Translations under genes and position numbers: made by a program | Part shown: positions 45,768 to 54,606 of the stretch, in pieces | Position numbering within the stretch: position 1 is the first letter of the stretch | Layout of the letters: the number at the start of each line of letters is the position of its first letter | Assembly: GCF_000230835.1 (NCBI RefSeq) | Contig: NZ_CM001240.1 | Coordinates: forward strand, 2,364,501-2,428,500 | Source of the DNA: Clostridium sp. DL-VIII | GTDB lineage: Bacteria > Bacillota > Clostridia > Clostridiales > Clostridiaceae | DNA length: 64,000 nt | Reading direction: 5' to 3' | Notes under the pieces: generated by a model | Told to the model about the DNA's origin: nothing | What the model saw: only the letters and a program-made list of their open reading frames with translations | Database searches by the model: none

Positions 45768-46742
45768 TCATAGAGGTGAATTGAATATTACAAATTCCAA
45801 TAATCCTTTGGAAATTGAAGTGATATCGTTATTTGAAATACTTGATAGATCATGAACACTGCTATTTAGAGTGATTAGCTTAACGCCAGCATGTACTTTT
45901 ACACCTGCATCATAAAGTTCCTTTGAGCTTTCATAAGGAACTGTAGGGTCAAAATTGCTATGTATTATCAATGTATTTGGAATTGACTTATTAACATAGT
46001 TTATAGGATTGTATTTTTTGATTACTTCTTCTTTATTTGAAATTGAAGAAAATATTTTTGAGAGATCATAATTTAAATTACTAGTATTTAAAAGGCTTAA
46101 ATCAGTTGGACCCGCAAAATCAATTAAATACTTGATTTTCGAAGGATAATTACTTAAGTCTTTATCATCTACAAATTTATTCTCATCACTATAGCTTGCC
46201 ATAAGTGAAAGATGAGCACCTGATGAAATACCGATGATTCCTATTTCGTTTGTATTGAAGTTATAAGTTGACTTATTTTTATAGATCCATCTAATGGTAT
46301 CCTTAATATCGCAAATCTGTTTGTTGAAATTTTCTTTATCTTTCATAAGTTCATAGGAAGTGCTTATGATTGTATAACCTTGTTCTCTTAATGTATCTAA
46401 TATTGGACTTAAAGTATCAGGAATATTTTTATCGCCATAAACAAAGCTTCCACCATGAACATATAAAAGTACAGGTGAAGACTTATATATTTGATTTATT
46501 GGTTCATAAATATCTAATTTTAGAGGAACGTTATTAGTGTTCTTATATACAACATCTTTATAAGTTACAGAGTTTGATAATTTTTGGGGATTAGTTAGTT
46601 GTAAGTCCCATTGATTATTTTTTAAAGCAATATATTTATCTGCAATTCTGTAGCAAAACATAATTCGTGTACGAAATATTATAGAAAAGATAATAGTTAC
46701 AGCAATAAGAATTAAAAATGATCTTTTAAAAAATTTCTTCAT
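45768..46742 (-). CDS. Membrane-anchored alpha/beta-hydrolase (esterase/lipase type)
   Basis: 324 aa from ATG 46742 on the minus strand (MKKFFKRSFLILIAVTIIFS, a signal anchor). The frame is open to a TTG at 46787, which would add a second hydrophobic stretch; neither start has a clear ribosome binding site. Catalytic core: HGGSFVYGDKN (oxyanion loop), nucleophile in IGISSGAHLSLMA, DFAGPTDLS and HSNFDPTVPYESS with the acid, and HDLS with the His. It acts outside the membrane on an ester; substrate unknown. Confidence 0.82.
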   Translation of the reverse strand: MKKFFKRSFLILIAVTIIFSIIFRTRIMFCYRIADKYIALKNNQWDLQLTNPQKLSNSVTYKDVVYKNTNNVPLKLDIYEPINQIYKSSPVLLYVHGGSFVYGDKNIPDTLSPILDTLREQGYTIISTSYELMKDKENFNKQICDIKDTIRWIYKNKSTYNFNTNEIGIIGISSGAHLSLMASYSDENKFVDDKDLSNYPSKIKYLIDFAGPTDLSLLNTSNLNYDLSKIFSSISNKEEVIKKYNPINYVNKSIPNTLIIHSNFDPTVPYESSKELYDAGVKVHAGVKLITLNSSVHDLSSISNNDITSISKGLLEFVIFNSPL

Positions 46743-46787
46743 TAAAACATATGCTAGCAATAAACTAGAAATTATATAGTTTATCAA

Positions 46788-47125
46788 AAATTAGGCATAC
46801 TATTGATATTTTTAAATATGCCTTAGCATCCTCCTTTCTTATGTGAGTGTTACTAGAAGTGATTTACTAACGTGGAAATCAAAGTAGTTTACGTGTTAAG
46901 TTGTAATAGAGTGAAGTAAAGACTATATTAGAATTTCTACATTAATAAAGAATTATACAGTAAATTATATCATAAGAAATTAAAAAAGTTCTAAATGTAA
47001 GAATTATGTAATTAATTAGGAAATATCAGAATAAAAATAGAAATAATATTTTATGGTGATATGAATATGAATAATATATAAGAAGAACATTTATTTAGTA
47101 ATCCTTTTGAAGGGAAGGAGCATTT
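46788..47125. other. Divergent intergenic region with a minus-strand hairpin
   Basis: No gene is seen. On the minus strand AAAGGAGG (46826-46834) and then AGGCATA...TATGCCT (46793-46823) followed by ATTTTT lie upstream of the esterase, as in a leader with an attenuator, but no convincing leader peptide is present. Confidence 0.4.
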
Positions 47126-48064
47126 ATGAATAATTCCTTTGATGTACTTGTTTATTTAGACGAAAATTTAGTTAGAAATTTATCTTCTTTAGTGTTAACA
47201 GGATTTATAGAAACAATAACTAATACTAAAGCTTTTGATAGAACATTATCAGCTGGATTGCACCAAGGAGATAGAATAGAAAATTCTAATCAGGGAAGTA
47301 TTGCAAGAATTGAAAGAAAAGGATATAGGGATAAAAATAAATTAGATGCTAATAATAATATGGAAAGTCATCATATGGATAAAGACATAGATGCGAAGCA
47401 ATGTATAAGAGAAGAAAGACAAGTTAAAACTACTTATACTACTTTTGTATTAAATAGAAATTTAATTGATTATTTTGATGAAAATAAGCATTTGCAGCAT
47501 AAGACTGAAAATGATATAGAGAATAATAATATATATCCAGGAGATTTAATAGAACTTAGAGGAACAGTTACAAATCAAGGTATTCTGCCTTTTGTTGATA
47601 CATTGATAAATTTAATATCTATATTTGGAAGTGAATATCTAGATGATTTAGCTAAGAATTGTCCTGGAAATATTAATTTTACCATGTTCTTGAAGATGTT
47701 AACATATGTGAAAAGTGTTTTGACATATAACAATACATTGGATTTAATAATGAACAGTGGAAAAGGAACAGCAATTTTAACTGTAAATAAAGAAAACTTT
47801 ATGAATAATAGGTATAACATATTTGATACTGTAAACTGTCCTTGCAGGGTTATTGGAAAAGTGATTAAAACTTGCACTGAGGAATGTGATTCCATAAGTC
47901 TCTTAAGAAAAACAGGGCAAGAGGAGTTCTATGAAAATTTTTTTGAAAAATGTAAACCTCTTTTAGAGTGTTTAGAGAAAAATGATATATTTGTACCAAA
48001 GTGTCCAGATTTGAGAATAAATGAATGTGCGATTCAAATTATGCCTTTAAACATTTACATGTAA
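47126..48064 (+). CDS. DUF6414-like protein of unknown function
   Basis: 312 aa, ATG at 47126 after GAAGGGAAGGAG. Begins FDVLVYLDENLVRNLSSLVL then TGFIETITNTKAFDRTLSAG, an opening typical of the DUF6414 family. Residues ~55-105 are a low-complexity charged insert; ~145-170 IYPGDLIELRGTVTNQGILP is a small beta segment; the C-terminal third has six Cys, including NCPCRVIG and TCTEEC. Such proteins are uncharacterised and are sometimes near defence or toxin loci; none is visible here. Flanked by a long AT-rich hairpin. Confidence 0.6.
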   Translation: MNNSFDVLVYLDENLVRNLSSLVLTGFIETITNTKAFDRTLSAGLHQGDRIENSNQGSIARIERKGYRDKNKLDANNNMESHHMDKDIDAKQCIREERQVKTTYTTFVLNRNLIDYFDENKHLQHKTENDIENNNIYPGDLIELRGTVTNQGILPFVDTLINLISIFGSEYLDDLAKNCPGNINFTMFLKMLTYVKSVLTYNNTLDLIMNSGKGTAILTVNKENFMNNRYNIFDTVNCPCRVIGKVIKTCTEECDSISLLRKTGQEEFYENFFEKCKPLLECLEKNDIFVPKCPDLRINECAIQIMPLNIYM

Positions 48065-48072
48065 AAAAATAA

Positions 48073-48134
48073 ATATATTATCATGTATTTTACAGAAAAA
48101 CACTTGTATATCTATAAAATACATGATAATATAT
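48073..48134. repeat. Perfect 20-bp AT-rich inverted repeat after the DUF6414-like gene
   Basis: ATATATTATCATGTATTTTA (48073-48092) and its exact complement (48115-48134) enclose a 22-nt loop. No T-run follows; could be a terminator acting through stem strength or a binding palindrome. Confidence 0.6.
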
Positions 48135-48225
48135 ATAACAAGTGGAATATGTTTTTATATATTTAAATTTGTCAGTAAAAGAGGAATATATTTTCATATT
48201 TAATACAATTTTGAGGTGAGATCAG

Positions 48226-49683
48226 ATGAAGTTTAGAAGTACTAGAGGTTTAGAAAAAGACATACTATCTGCTAAAGCGATAATTAATGGAATTTCTAAA
48301 GATGGAGGATTATATGTTCCAGATGAATTTCCTAAGGTTTATGATGAGCTGAAACAGGATACACACATCAAATATGAAGAGTTAGCATTTAAAATTATCA
48401 ATGAGTATTTCACTGACATTGATGATGCGGAATTAATAGGGGCGATTAATGATGCATATAATGATAGGTTTAGTGTAGAAGTGAAAAATAACTTTTTGGA
48501 ATTGTATCATGGACCTACATGCGCATTTAAAGATGCAGCATTGTTATTTTTACCACAAATTATGAAAAGGGCTAAGAAAATTTGTGAGGTTAAAGAGGAT
48601 ATAACAATTCTTACTGCAACGTCAGGAGATACTGGAAAAGCTGCGCTTGAAGGGTTTAAGAATGTTGAAGACTTTAGAGTCGTAGTTTATTATCCTAAAA
48701 ATGGAGTTAGTGCAATTCAAGAGAGACAAATGTCAAGTCAAGAAGGAAACAATGTTAAAGTTATCGGAATAAAGGGCAATTTCGATGATGCTCAGACTGG
48801 AGTTAAAGAAATATTTGGAGATGATGATTTTAGAGCAGGGCTAGCTCAAAAGGGATTCATTTTATCATCAGCAAACTCAATTAACATTGGAAGACTAGTA
48901 CCTCAAATAGTGTATTATTTTTATGGATACTTTGATTTAGTAAATCAAGGAATAATAAAAAAAGATGATGCAATAAATGTAGTAGTTCCAACAGGAAATT
49001 TTGGTAATATCTTAGCAGGATACTACGCTAAGCAAATGGGGTTACCAATAGATAAATTTATTTGTGCATCAAATGAAAACAAAGTTTTAACAGATTTCTT
49101 TGAAACAGGAGTATATGATAAGAAAAGAGAACTTGTTTTAACGGAATCACCATCAATGGATATACTTGTTTCATCAAATCTAGAAAGATTATTATTTGAA
49201 GCAAGCGGAAGGGATACAGCAGTTGTCAGTGAATTAATGAAGGATTTAAATACAAAAGGTATTTATGAAGTAAATGAAAAAATAAAAACCTTTATAAAAG
49301 AGTTTTATGGAAATTTTGCAACAACTGAGGAAGTATATGCAGCAATAAAAGAAGTTTATGAAAAAGATAAGTATTTAATGGATACTCATACTGCTGTAGC
49401 ATATGTTGTTAAAGAGAAGTATGTAAAAGAAACTAAGGATGACAAACCAGCTTTAATACTTTCAACGGCAAGTCCATTCAAATTTCCAAGAAGCATTTGT
49501 AATGCTCTTAATATTGATGTAGAAGGATTAAATGATTTTAAGGTATTAGAAGAATTATCAAAAGCAACTGATAATAAAGTGCCAGATAGCTTAAGTATTT
49601 TGGAAAATGCTAAGGTACTTCATGATGAAGTATGGGATAAGAATGAGATGAAAAATGCTCTACTTTCTTACTTAAATGCATAG
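48226..49683 (+). CDS. thrC: Threonine synthase
   Basis: 485 aa, ATG at 48226 after GAGGTGAG. Motifs: FRSTRGLEKDILSAKAIING, GGLYVPDEFP, PLP Lys in YHGPTCAFKDAALLFLPQ, TATSGDTGKAALEGF, SSANSINIGRLVPQIVYYFY and VPTGNFGNILAGYYAKQMGL. It makes threonine from O-phosphohomoserine. Length fits the fungal/Gram-negative-type subclass rather than the ~350-residue Bacillus type. First of three genes thrC-thrB-ACT; homoserine dehydrogenase is not adjacent. Confidence 0.95.
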   Translation: MKFRSTRGLEKDILSAKAIINGISKDGGLYVPDEFPKVYDELKQDTHIKYEELAFKIINEYFTDIDDAELIGAINDAYNDRFSVEVKNNFLELYHGPTCAFKDAALLFLPQIMKRAKKICEVKEDITILTATSGDTGKAALEGFKNVEDFRVVVYYPKNGVSAIQERQMSSQEGNNVKVIGIKGNFDDAQTGVKEIFGDDDFRAGLAQKGFILSSANSINIGRLVPQIVYYFYGYFDLVNQGIIKKDDAINVVVPTGNFGNILAGYYAKQMGLPIDKFICASNENKVLTDFFETGVYDKKRELVLTESPSMDILVSSNLERLLFEASGRDTAVVSELMKDLNTKGIYEVNEKIKTFIKEFYGNFATTEEVYAAIKEVYEKDKYLMDTHTAVAYVVKEKYVKETKDDKPALILSTASPFKFPRSICNALNIDVEGLNDFKVLEELSKATDNKVPDSLSILENAKVLHDEVWDKNEMKNALLSYLNA

Positions 49684-49695
49684 GGGAATATGCAT

Positions 49696-50592
49696 ATGAT
49701 AAAAGTGAGAATACCAGCTACATCAGCTAATATGGGACCTGGATTTGACTCTTTAGGAATAGCATTAAACTTATATAATGAGTTTGAATTCAAGGAATTG
49801 GAAGATGGTTTGAAGTTCAGTGGAATGCCAGAAGAATTTTGTAATGAAAGCAATATAATATATCAAGCAATGAAATATTGTTTTGATAAGGCGGGCTATA
49901 AAATAAAAGGACTTGAAATAAGTGAAATAAAACAAGATGTACCAGTATCTAGAGGTCTTGGGAGCAGTTCTACATGTATAGTTGGGGGACTAGTAGGAGC
50001 AAATGAGATCTTAGGGCGAAGGTTTTCAAGAGATGAATTATTACAGATGGCTGTAGAAATTGAAGGTCATCCAGATAATGTTGCACCAGCATTACTTGGT
50101 GGTATGGTGGTTGCAATAGTTGATGAAAATAAAACTTTTTATGATAAGGTAGATGTAAAAAAAGGGATTAAGTTTATTTCTATAATTCCAGATTTTAGAT
50201 TATCCACATCAAAAGCAAGAAGTGTACTTCCTAAAGAAATAAGCTTGAAAGATGGGATTTATAATGTTTCAAGAGCTGCTCTTATGGTAGCAAGTTTCTC
50301 AAGTGGAAAATATGAATTAATTAAGTATGCATGTAAAGATGCCTTTCACCAAAATTACAGAAGCAAATTGATTTCTGGTTTTGAAGAGGTGTATAATAAG
50401 AGCTATGAATTAGGAGCATTGGGGTGCTACTTAAGTGGTGCAGGTCCGACAATCATGGCGATTATCGACGAAAAGGATGAGCGCTTTAGCAATAAGCTTA
50501 GGGAATTTTTAAAAATAAAAGGATTGGAATGGAATATATTAGAGTTATCTTTGGATAATGCGGGGGCAACCATTATAGAAGGTAGAAACTAA
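49696..50592 (+). CDS. thrB: Homoserine kinase
   Basis: 298 aa. ATG 49696 is 9 nt after AGGGG; the in-frame ATG 49690 is only 3 nt away. GHMP kinase motifs: KVRIPATSANMGPGFDSLGI, the ATP loop VPVSRGLGSSSTCIVGGLVG, GHPDNVAPALLGGMVVA and LSGAGPTIMAI. It phosphorylates homoserine to supply ThrC. It starts 13 nt after thrC, and its stop overlaps the next start. Confidence 0.95.
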   Translation: MIKVRIPATSANMGPGFDSLGIALNLYNEFEFKELEDGLKFSGMPEEFCNESNIIYQAMKYCFDKAGYKIKGLEISEIKQDVPVSRGLGSSSTCIVGGLVGANEILGRRFSRDELLQMAVEIEGHPDNVAPALLGGMVVAIVDENKTFYDKVDVKKGIKFISIIPDFRLSTSKARSVLPKEISLKDGIYNVSRAALMVASFSSGKYELIKYACKDAFHQNYRSKLISGFEEVYNKSYELGALGCYLSGAGPTIMAIIDEKDERFSNKLREFLKIKGLEWNILELSLDNAGATIIEGRN

Positions 50593-51029
50593 TGAGTGGA
50601 GATTACTTAGTTATAGATAAACGGGTATTACCCGATGTTTATGAAAAAGTCTTATATGCTAAAAAACTTTTAAAAGACGGCAAAGTAAAAGAAATAACAG
50701 AAGCTGTAAAAATAGCAGGGATAAGTAGAAGTGTATATTATAAGTATAAGGATTTTGTATTTGATTTTGCAGAAACTTCAGAGGGGCGAAAAATCACTTA
50801 TAATATCATTTTTAGAAATGAAAAAGGACTTTTATCTATTATTAGTAATTATATTTCAGAAAAAGGTGGAGATATCTTGACAATAAATCAAGGTATACCT
50901 CTTAATGGTTATGCTAATTTAAGTATAACAATAGATCTTTCAACTGTGGATTGTGACATAAAAACTTTAACAAATGGATTGCTTAATATTAAAAATGTAG
51001 AAAAAGTTGATTTTGTAGGTATGGAATAG
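50592..51029 (+). CDS. pheB: ACT-domain protein (PheB/UPF0735 type)
   Basis: 145 aa; its ATG overlaps the thrB stop (TAATG). Residues ~1-65 form a small helix-turn-helix-like region (YLVIDKRVLPDVYEKVLYAK, AGISRSVYYKYKDFVF). Residues ~75-145 form an ACT domain (RKITYNIIFRNEKGLLSIIS, YANLSITIDLST). This is the UPF0735/PheB family, which often accompanies threonine genes. It is presumed to bind an amino acid and act as a regulator; the target is unproven. Ends at a strong terminator. Confidence 0.88.
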   Translation: MSGDYLVIDKRVLPDVYEKVLYAKKLLKDGKVKEITEAVKIAGISRSVYYKYKDFVFDFAETSEGRKITYNIIFRNEKGLLSIISNYISEKGGDILTINQGIPLNGYANLSITIDLSTVDCDIKTLTNGLLNIKNVEKVDFVGME

Positions 51030-51063
51030 AAATAGCGAGGTGGGGCCCTCGCTATTTTTTTTA
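51030..51063 (+). terminator. Rho-independent terminator of the thr operon
   Basis: AAATAGCGAGG / CCTCGCTATTT 11-bp stem with 6-nt loop, followed by T8. Confidence 0.92.
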
Positions 51064-51173
51064 TATAAAATAGTAAATTAATAAATATTTATGAATACCT
51101 AAATCAATAACAAATAAAATAAATAATCATAATATACTATATAGAAATTGATAAAATACAAAGGAGAGAAAAA

Positions 51174-51479
51174 ATGGAAAATAGAAATTATAGAAGATGC
51201 AGATGTAATAATTCAAATCCGTTTGGAGAGACAGCTGGAGAAAATGTTAATCGTAATTGCAGAAGGGACAACATTCTAGCAGGTACATTAGCAGATACGT
51301 ACAATCAAGGATATAGAGAAGGCTATAATGATGGCTACAATGATGGATTTACAGGTGGGAGAGACCAGGGGGTTATTGAAGGGTATAGGCAAGGCGTAAA
51401 AGATGCTAATGCTAGAACAAGGCAGGCCGTTTTAAATCTTGCAGGCAGAAGAAGATGTTCTAGACGTTGTTGTTTCTAA
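51174..51479 (+). CDS. Small basic Gly/Tyr-repeat protein with Cys-rich ends
   Basis: 101 aa, ATG at 51174 after AAAGGAGAG. Three parts: an Arg/Asn/Cys-rich head (NYRRCRCNN), a central run of GYREGYNDGYNDGFTGG and GVIEGYRQG (tetrad GY-x-x), and a basic tail RRRCSRRCCF. The GYxxGY spacing puts Tyr and Gly on regular turns. I do not recognise a family; spore coat or cell-surface roles are possible for such compositions but nothing shows it. Cys in both termini could crosslink. Monocistronic. Confidence 0.72.
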   Translation: MENRNYRRCRCNNSNPFGETAGENVNRNCRRDNILAGTLADTYNQGYREGYNDGYNDGFTGGRDQGVIEGYRQGVKDANARTRQAVLNLAGRRRCSRRCCF

Positions 51480-51541
51480 ATCAAATTTATTGATTTAAAT
51501 GACAATTAGGTATATACGTTTTCTTAAAATAGTTATCTATA

Positions 51542-51582
51542 AAAAACACTTAATAGAATGTGTGTTTATACTTTTTTAGTCT
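51542..51582 (+). terminator. Probable terminator after the Gly/Tyr-repeat gene
   Basis: AAAAACAC pairs with GTGTGTTT around an AT-rich loop, with ACTTTTTTAG following. Confidence 0.5.
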
Positions 51583-51640
51583 ACTTTAAATATTGAGTGA
51601 AGTAAACATGGGTATAGTACACTTTTGTTAGGTGTTTTTA

Positions 51641-51736
51641 ATATATATGTTGCAATTGATTTTCTACAATTAACATTCAGATATTTACTTAGCGCCTAGA
51701 TATCCTAAATGTAATTTTATTATTCAACATATATAT
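51641..51736 (+). repeat. 97-bp element, copy B (matches 34561-34657)
   Basis: Ends ATATATATGTTG (51641-51652) and CAACATATATAT (51725-51736) are exact inverted repeats. The core has ACATTCAGATATTTACTTAGC and CCTAAATGTAATTTTATTA. Relative to copy A the ACAT(C/T)...(A/G)TGT stem positions change in a compensating way. A likely promoter for the downstream lipoprotein gene lies beyond it. Confidence 0.7.
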
Positions 51737-51783
51737 AAATAATTTATTACAGTGAATAGAATAAGATTTTCTAATTAGACATA

Positions 51784-51812
51784 TTGGTATAAATACTACA
51801 TTAGAGTATAAA
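51784..51812 (+). promoter_or_regulatory. Putative promoter of the sugar-binding lipoprotein gene
   Basis: TTGGTA (51784-51789), 17-nt spacer, TATAAA (51807-51812), 77 nt before the start at 51889. Confidence 0.55.
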
Positions 51813-51888
51813 CTAAATTTGTTAGACAGTAAAAGAATTGGATTATATTAATAAATTGTTGATGATCTTAGAAGGTAGGGATATTATT

Positions 51889-52929
51889 ATGAGGCTGGTT
51901 AAAAGATTAATAAGTATTATTTTAATCGCTTTAACTGGTTGCATTCTAATAGAAAGTAATTTTGTTATAATATTAGCTGACAATAAAACAATTATTAAAG
52001 CAGCGGTGATAGTTTATGATACCAATGCTACTTATATGTCAGAAGTTATAAAAAATCTAAAAGACATTCAAGCACAAAATGCAGAAAAAGTTGAATTTAC
52101 ATTTTTTGATAGTAATAATAAACAAGCTAAAGAAAATGAAATTGTTAATACAATAGTTAAAAAGAAGGAATTTAATATTTTGTTTATTGCATTAGTTGAT
52201 GTGAATTCAGCCTATGATGTAATTAATATTGCAAAAGAAAATAATATTCCGATAATATTATTTAATAGAGAGCCACCTAAAAAAAGTGCTATTCAATCTT
52301 ATAATAAATCAATATTTGTTGGAACTGAATTAGAGCAGGCAGGAATATTTGAAGGTGAAATTCTAGTTAATGAATGGAATAAAAATAAAGTACATATAGA
52401 TAGAAATAAAGACCAAACAATGCAATATATTATGTTAAATGGACCCAAAGATAATTTAGAAGCAATTGCAAGAGCGAAATATTCAGTATTAACTATAAAA
52501 AATAATGGAATAAAGGCTGTGGAGCTTGCATCAAGCTATTCTGATTGGAATGATAGAGAAGAAGCTAAAAGAATAACAGAATCATTTTTACTTAGGTATG
52601 GTGATAAAATAGAGGCTATAATTTCAACTAATGATAATATGGCAATAGGAGCAATACAAGAGCTGCAGGCAGCAGGTTATAACACAGGAATAAAGGAAAA
52701 AACAGTTCTAGTTGTAGGTGTTGATGCAATACCAGAAGCAAGGGAACTAGTTAATAAAGGAATAATGACTGGAACTGTTATTCAAGATGCATATGGAATG
52801 GCAGAGGCACTATATGTTACAGGAATGAACCTGGCATCCAACAAGAAACCACTTGATGGAACAAATTATAAATTTGACGATTCAAGAGTTGTAATTCGAA
52901 TTCCATATAAAAAGTATAATCCAAGCTAA
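51889..52929 (+). CDS. Orphan sugar ABC-type substrate-binding lipoprotein (MglB-like)
   Basis: 346 aa from ATG 51889 behind GGTAGGG; a TTG in frame further up (51838) lacks a site. Signal peptide RLVKRLISIILIALTGC with lipobox LTGC (Cys18). The mature part is a periplasmic-binding-protein type-I fold: AAVIVYDTNATYMSEVIKNL, IIEL-like strands, NNIPIILFNREPPK, FVGTELEQAGIFEGEILVNE, QYIMLNGPKDNLEAIAR, IISTNDNMAIGAIQELQAAG, VVGVDAIPEARELVNKG. It resembles galactose-binding MglB. No permease or ATPase is adjacent, so it either feeds a remote transporter or acts as a sensor. Confidence 0.87.
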   Translation: MRLVKRLISIILIALTGCILIESNFVIILADNKTIIKAAVIVYDTNATYMSEVIKNLKDIQAQNAEKVEFTFFDSNNKQAKENEIVNTIVKKKEFNILFIALVDVNSAYDVINIAKENNIPIILFNREPPKKSAIQSYNKSIFVGTELEQAGIFEGEILVNEWNKNKVHIDRNKDQTMQYIMLNGPKDNLEAIARAKYSVLTIKNNGIKAVELASSYSDWNDREEAKRITESFLLRYGDKIEAIISTNDNMAIGAIQELQAAGYNTGIKEKTVLVVGVDAIPEARELVNKGIMTGTVIQDAYGMAEALYVTGMNLASNKKPLDGTNYKFDDSRVVIRIPYKKYNPS

Positions 52930-52962
52930 GAAGTGATTTGATAAATTATAATAAGATGAAAC

Positions 52963-53035
52963 TAGAGAGATTAACATTTTATGGTATTTTTTATAATAAA
53001 AAGAATAAAAATGTATGTTAGCTCTTTTTTTACTG
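52963..53035 (+). terminator. Terminator after the lipoprotein gene
   Basis: AGAGAGATTAACATTTT... pairs imperfectly with AAAATGTATGTTAGCTCT, followed by TTTTTTT. Confidence 0.65.
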
Positions 53036-53068
53036 TAAGGATTAGTGTATAATTACATAAATAAAGTT

Positions 53069-53096
53069 GGCTCATATAATATGAGCTTTATTTTTT
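53069..53096 (+). terminator. Short palindromic hairpin with T-run before the MFS gene
   Basis: GCTCATATAATATGAGC (53070-53086) then TTTATTTTTT, 27 nt before the MFS start. It could be an upstream terminator or an attenuator for the transporter. Confidence 0.55.
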
Positions 53097-53122
53097 ATTA
53101 GGCATTTTAAGGGGGGCTAAAA

Positions 53123-54367
53123 TTGAATATCTTTAATACTTACAAAGGACTGCCTAAAAGTATATATGCACTATTTGCGGTACAGATAATTAATAGGTTT
53201 GGTGACTTTGTATTTCCTTTTTTATCTTTGTTGTTAACGCAAAAACTCGATTTTTCTTATTCCATGACAGGAATAATTGTAATGGTGACATCATTAGTTT
53301 CAATGCCTGCAGCAATTTTAGGTGGAAAATTTGCAGATCAGGTAAGCAGAAGAAAAACTTATTTTATGGGGCAAGGTGTTGCTGCTTTAGCTATTTTCTT
53401 GTGTGGGTTAATAAGAAATCCATTACTAATTGTTGTGCTAGTAATTATTTCAGCATTTTTTAATGGCTTTGTAAGGCCAACGCTTTCAGCAATAATAGCA
53501 GATGAATTAACTCCTGAAAAAAGACAGATTGGATCGTCATTAACTTATTTGGGAATAAATATAGGCGTTGCAGTAGGTCCTATAGTAGCAGGATTTTTAT
53601 TTAATAATTATCTGTCTCTTCTTTTTATATTAGATGCTCTAACGTCTTTTTTAGCAATAATAATTTTTTATATTTACATTGATGAAACAAAGCCTAAAAC
53701 AGGAGCTCAAGAAGAGAAAAATACGAATGAAAGAGAGGAGCATGGGAATTTAGTCCAGATACTATTAAAGAGGCCGAGGCTTACTTTTTTTATGATATTT
53801 AATATGTTCTATGCTTTTGCATATACTCAAATTTCATTTGCAGCACCAATGATGCTGAATAAAGTTTTTGGAGCTGAAGGAACTGAAAAATTCGGTTATT
53901 TAATGAGCATTAATGCTATTACTGTAATATTTTTAACAGTGATGATTATTTCAATAACTCAAAAATTCAAAACTCTTACAAATGTAATTTTTTCAGGAAT
54001 TTTTTATGCTATAGGATTTGGGATGATAGGTATTATAGGAAGCTCTTTCCCTTTATATATAGTTTCAACTATACTTTGGACAATAGGTGAAATAATATCT
54101 TCAACTAATAATGGAGTATATATAGCTAATAATAGTCCTAAAAATTTTAGAGCAAGAATTAGTGCAGCCAGCAATTTAACTTACGCATTATCAACTGCAT
54201 TAGGTACTTCTCTCGTTGGAAAATATATAGATTCTTATGGAATAAATAAAGTATGGTCATTAGTTTTTATTGTAGTTTGCATAGGAGTATGTCTTATGAC
54301 AATATTACATATATATGATTCAAAAAATGAGAAAAATGAGGAATGTGAAAGAGATGCTGCTTGTTAA
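53123..54367 (+). CDS. Major facilitator superfamily transporter
   Basis: 414 aa with a TTG start at 53123, 6-7 nt after GGGGGG; no ATG lies near. Twelve hydrophobic helices. The first loop signature is GGKFADQVSRRKTYFMG; helix 4-5 region shows LTPEKRQIGSSLTYLGINIGV and AVGPIVAGF, the drug/H+ antiporter-like motif C variant. A hydrophilic central loop (~195-215, EEKNTNEREEHG) divides the halves. Substrate unknown; a drug or metabolite exporter is the default guess. Confidence 0.88.
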   Translation: MNIFNTYKGLPKSIYALFAVQIINRFGDFVFPFLSLLLTQKLDFSYSMTGIIVMVTSLVSMPAAILGGKFADQVSRRKTYFMGQGVAALAIFLCGLIRNPLLIVVLVIISAFFNGFVRPTLSAIIADELTPEKRQIGSSLTYLGINIGVAVGPIVAGFLFNNYLSLLFILDALTSFLAIIIFYIYIDETKPKTGAQEEKNTNEREEHGNLVQILLKRPRLTFFMIFNMFYAFAYTQISFAAPMMLNKVFGAEGTEKFGYLMSINAITVIFLTVMIISITQKFKTLTNVIFSGIFYAIGFGMIGIIGSSFPLYIVSTILWTIGEIISSTNNGVYIANNSPKNFRARISAASNLTYALSTALGTSLVGKYIDSYGINKVWSLVFIVVCIGVCLMTILHIYDSKNEKNEECERDAAC

Positions 54368-54452
54368 ATTTTAATATATTTTTTGGGTGCTAAAATCAAG
54401 AATAAAATTCTATTTGCATGGTAAATATAAAAATATGTAAGGAGGATTAATT

Positions 54453-54593
54453 ATGGTTAATAAGCGTAAAGTTACTCAAAAACAAATGGCTTCTTTAGGA
54501 TTAAAGAAAACTGAAAATGGTGATTATGATTATATAAATCCAAATGACAAAACAAATTCAAAATATAAACCAGTAAGGAAAGAGCCTAAATAA
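54453..54593 (+). CDS. Small basic protein of unknown function (46 aa)
   Basis: 46 codons from ATG 54453 after TAAGGAGGATTA, ending with TAA at 54591-54593 inside the ascending part of a terminator hairpin. The product is Lys/Asn-rich: VNKRKVTQKQMASLGLKKTE, then NGDYDYINPNDKTNSKYKPV. Not recognised. The excellent ribosome binding site and immediate terminator support a real small gene. Confidence 0.65.
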   Translation: MVNKRKVTQKQMASLGLKKTENGDYDYINPNDKTNSKYKPVRKEPK

Positions 54594-54606
54594 AGGCTCT
54601 TTTTTA
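54581..54606 (+). terminator. Rho-independent terminator overlapping the small gene's stop
   Basis: AGAGCC / GGCTCT with an 8-nt loop and TTTTTTA behind. Confidence 0.8.
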
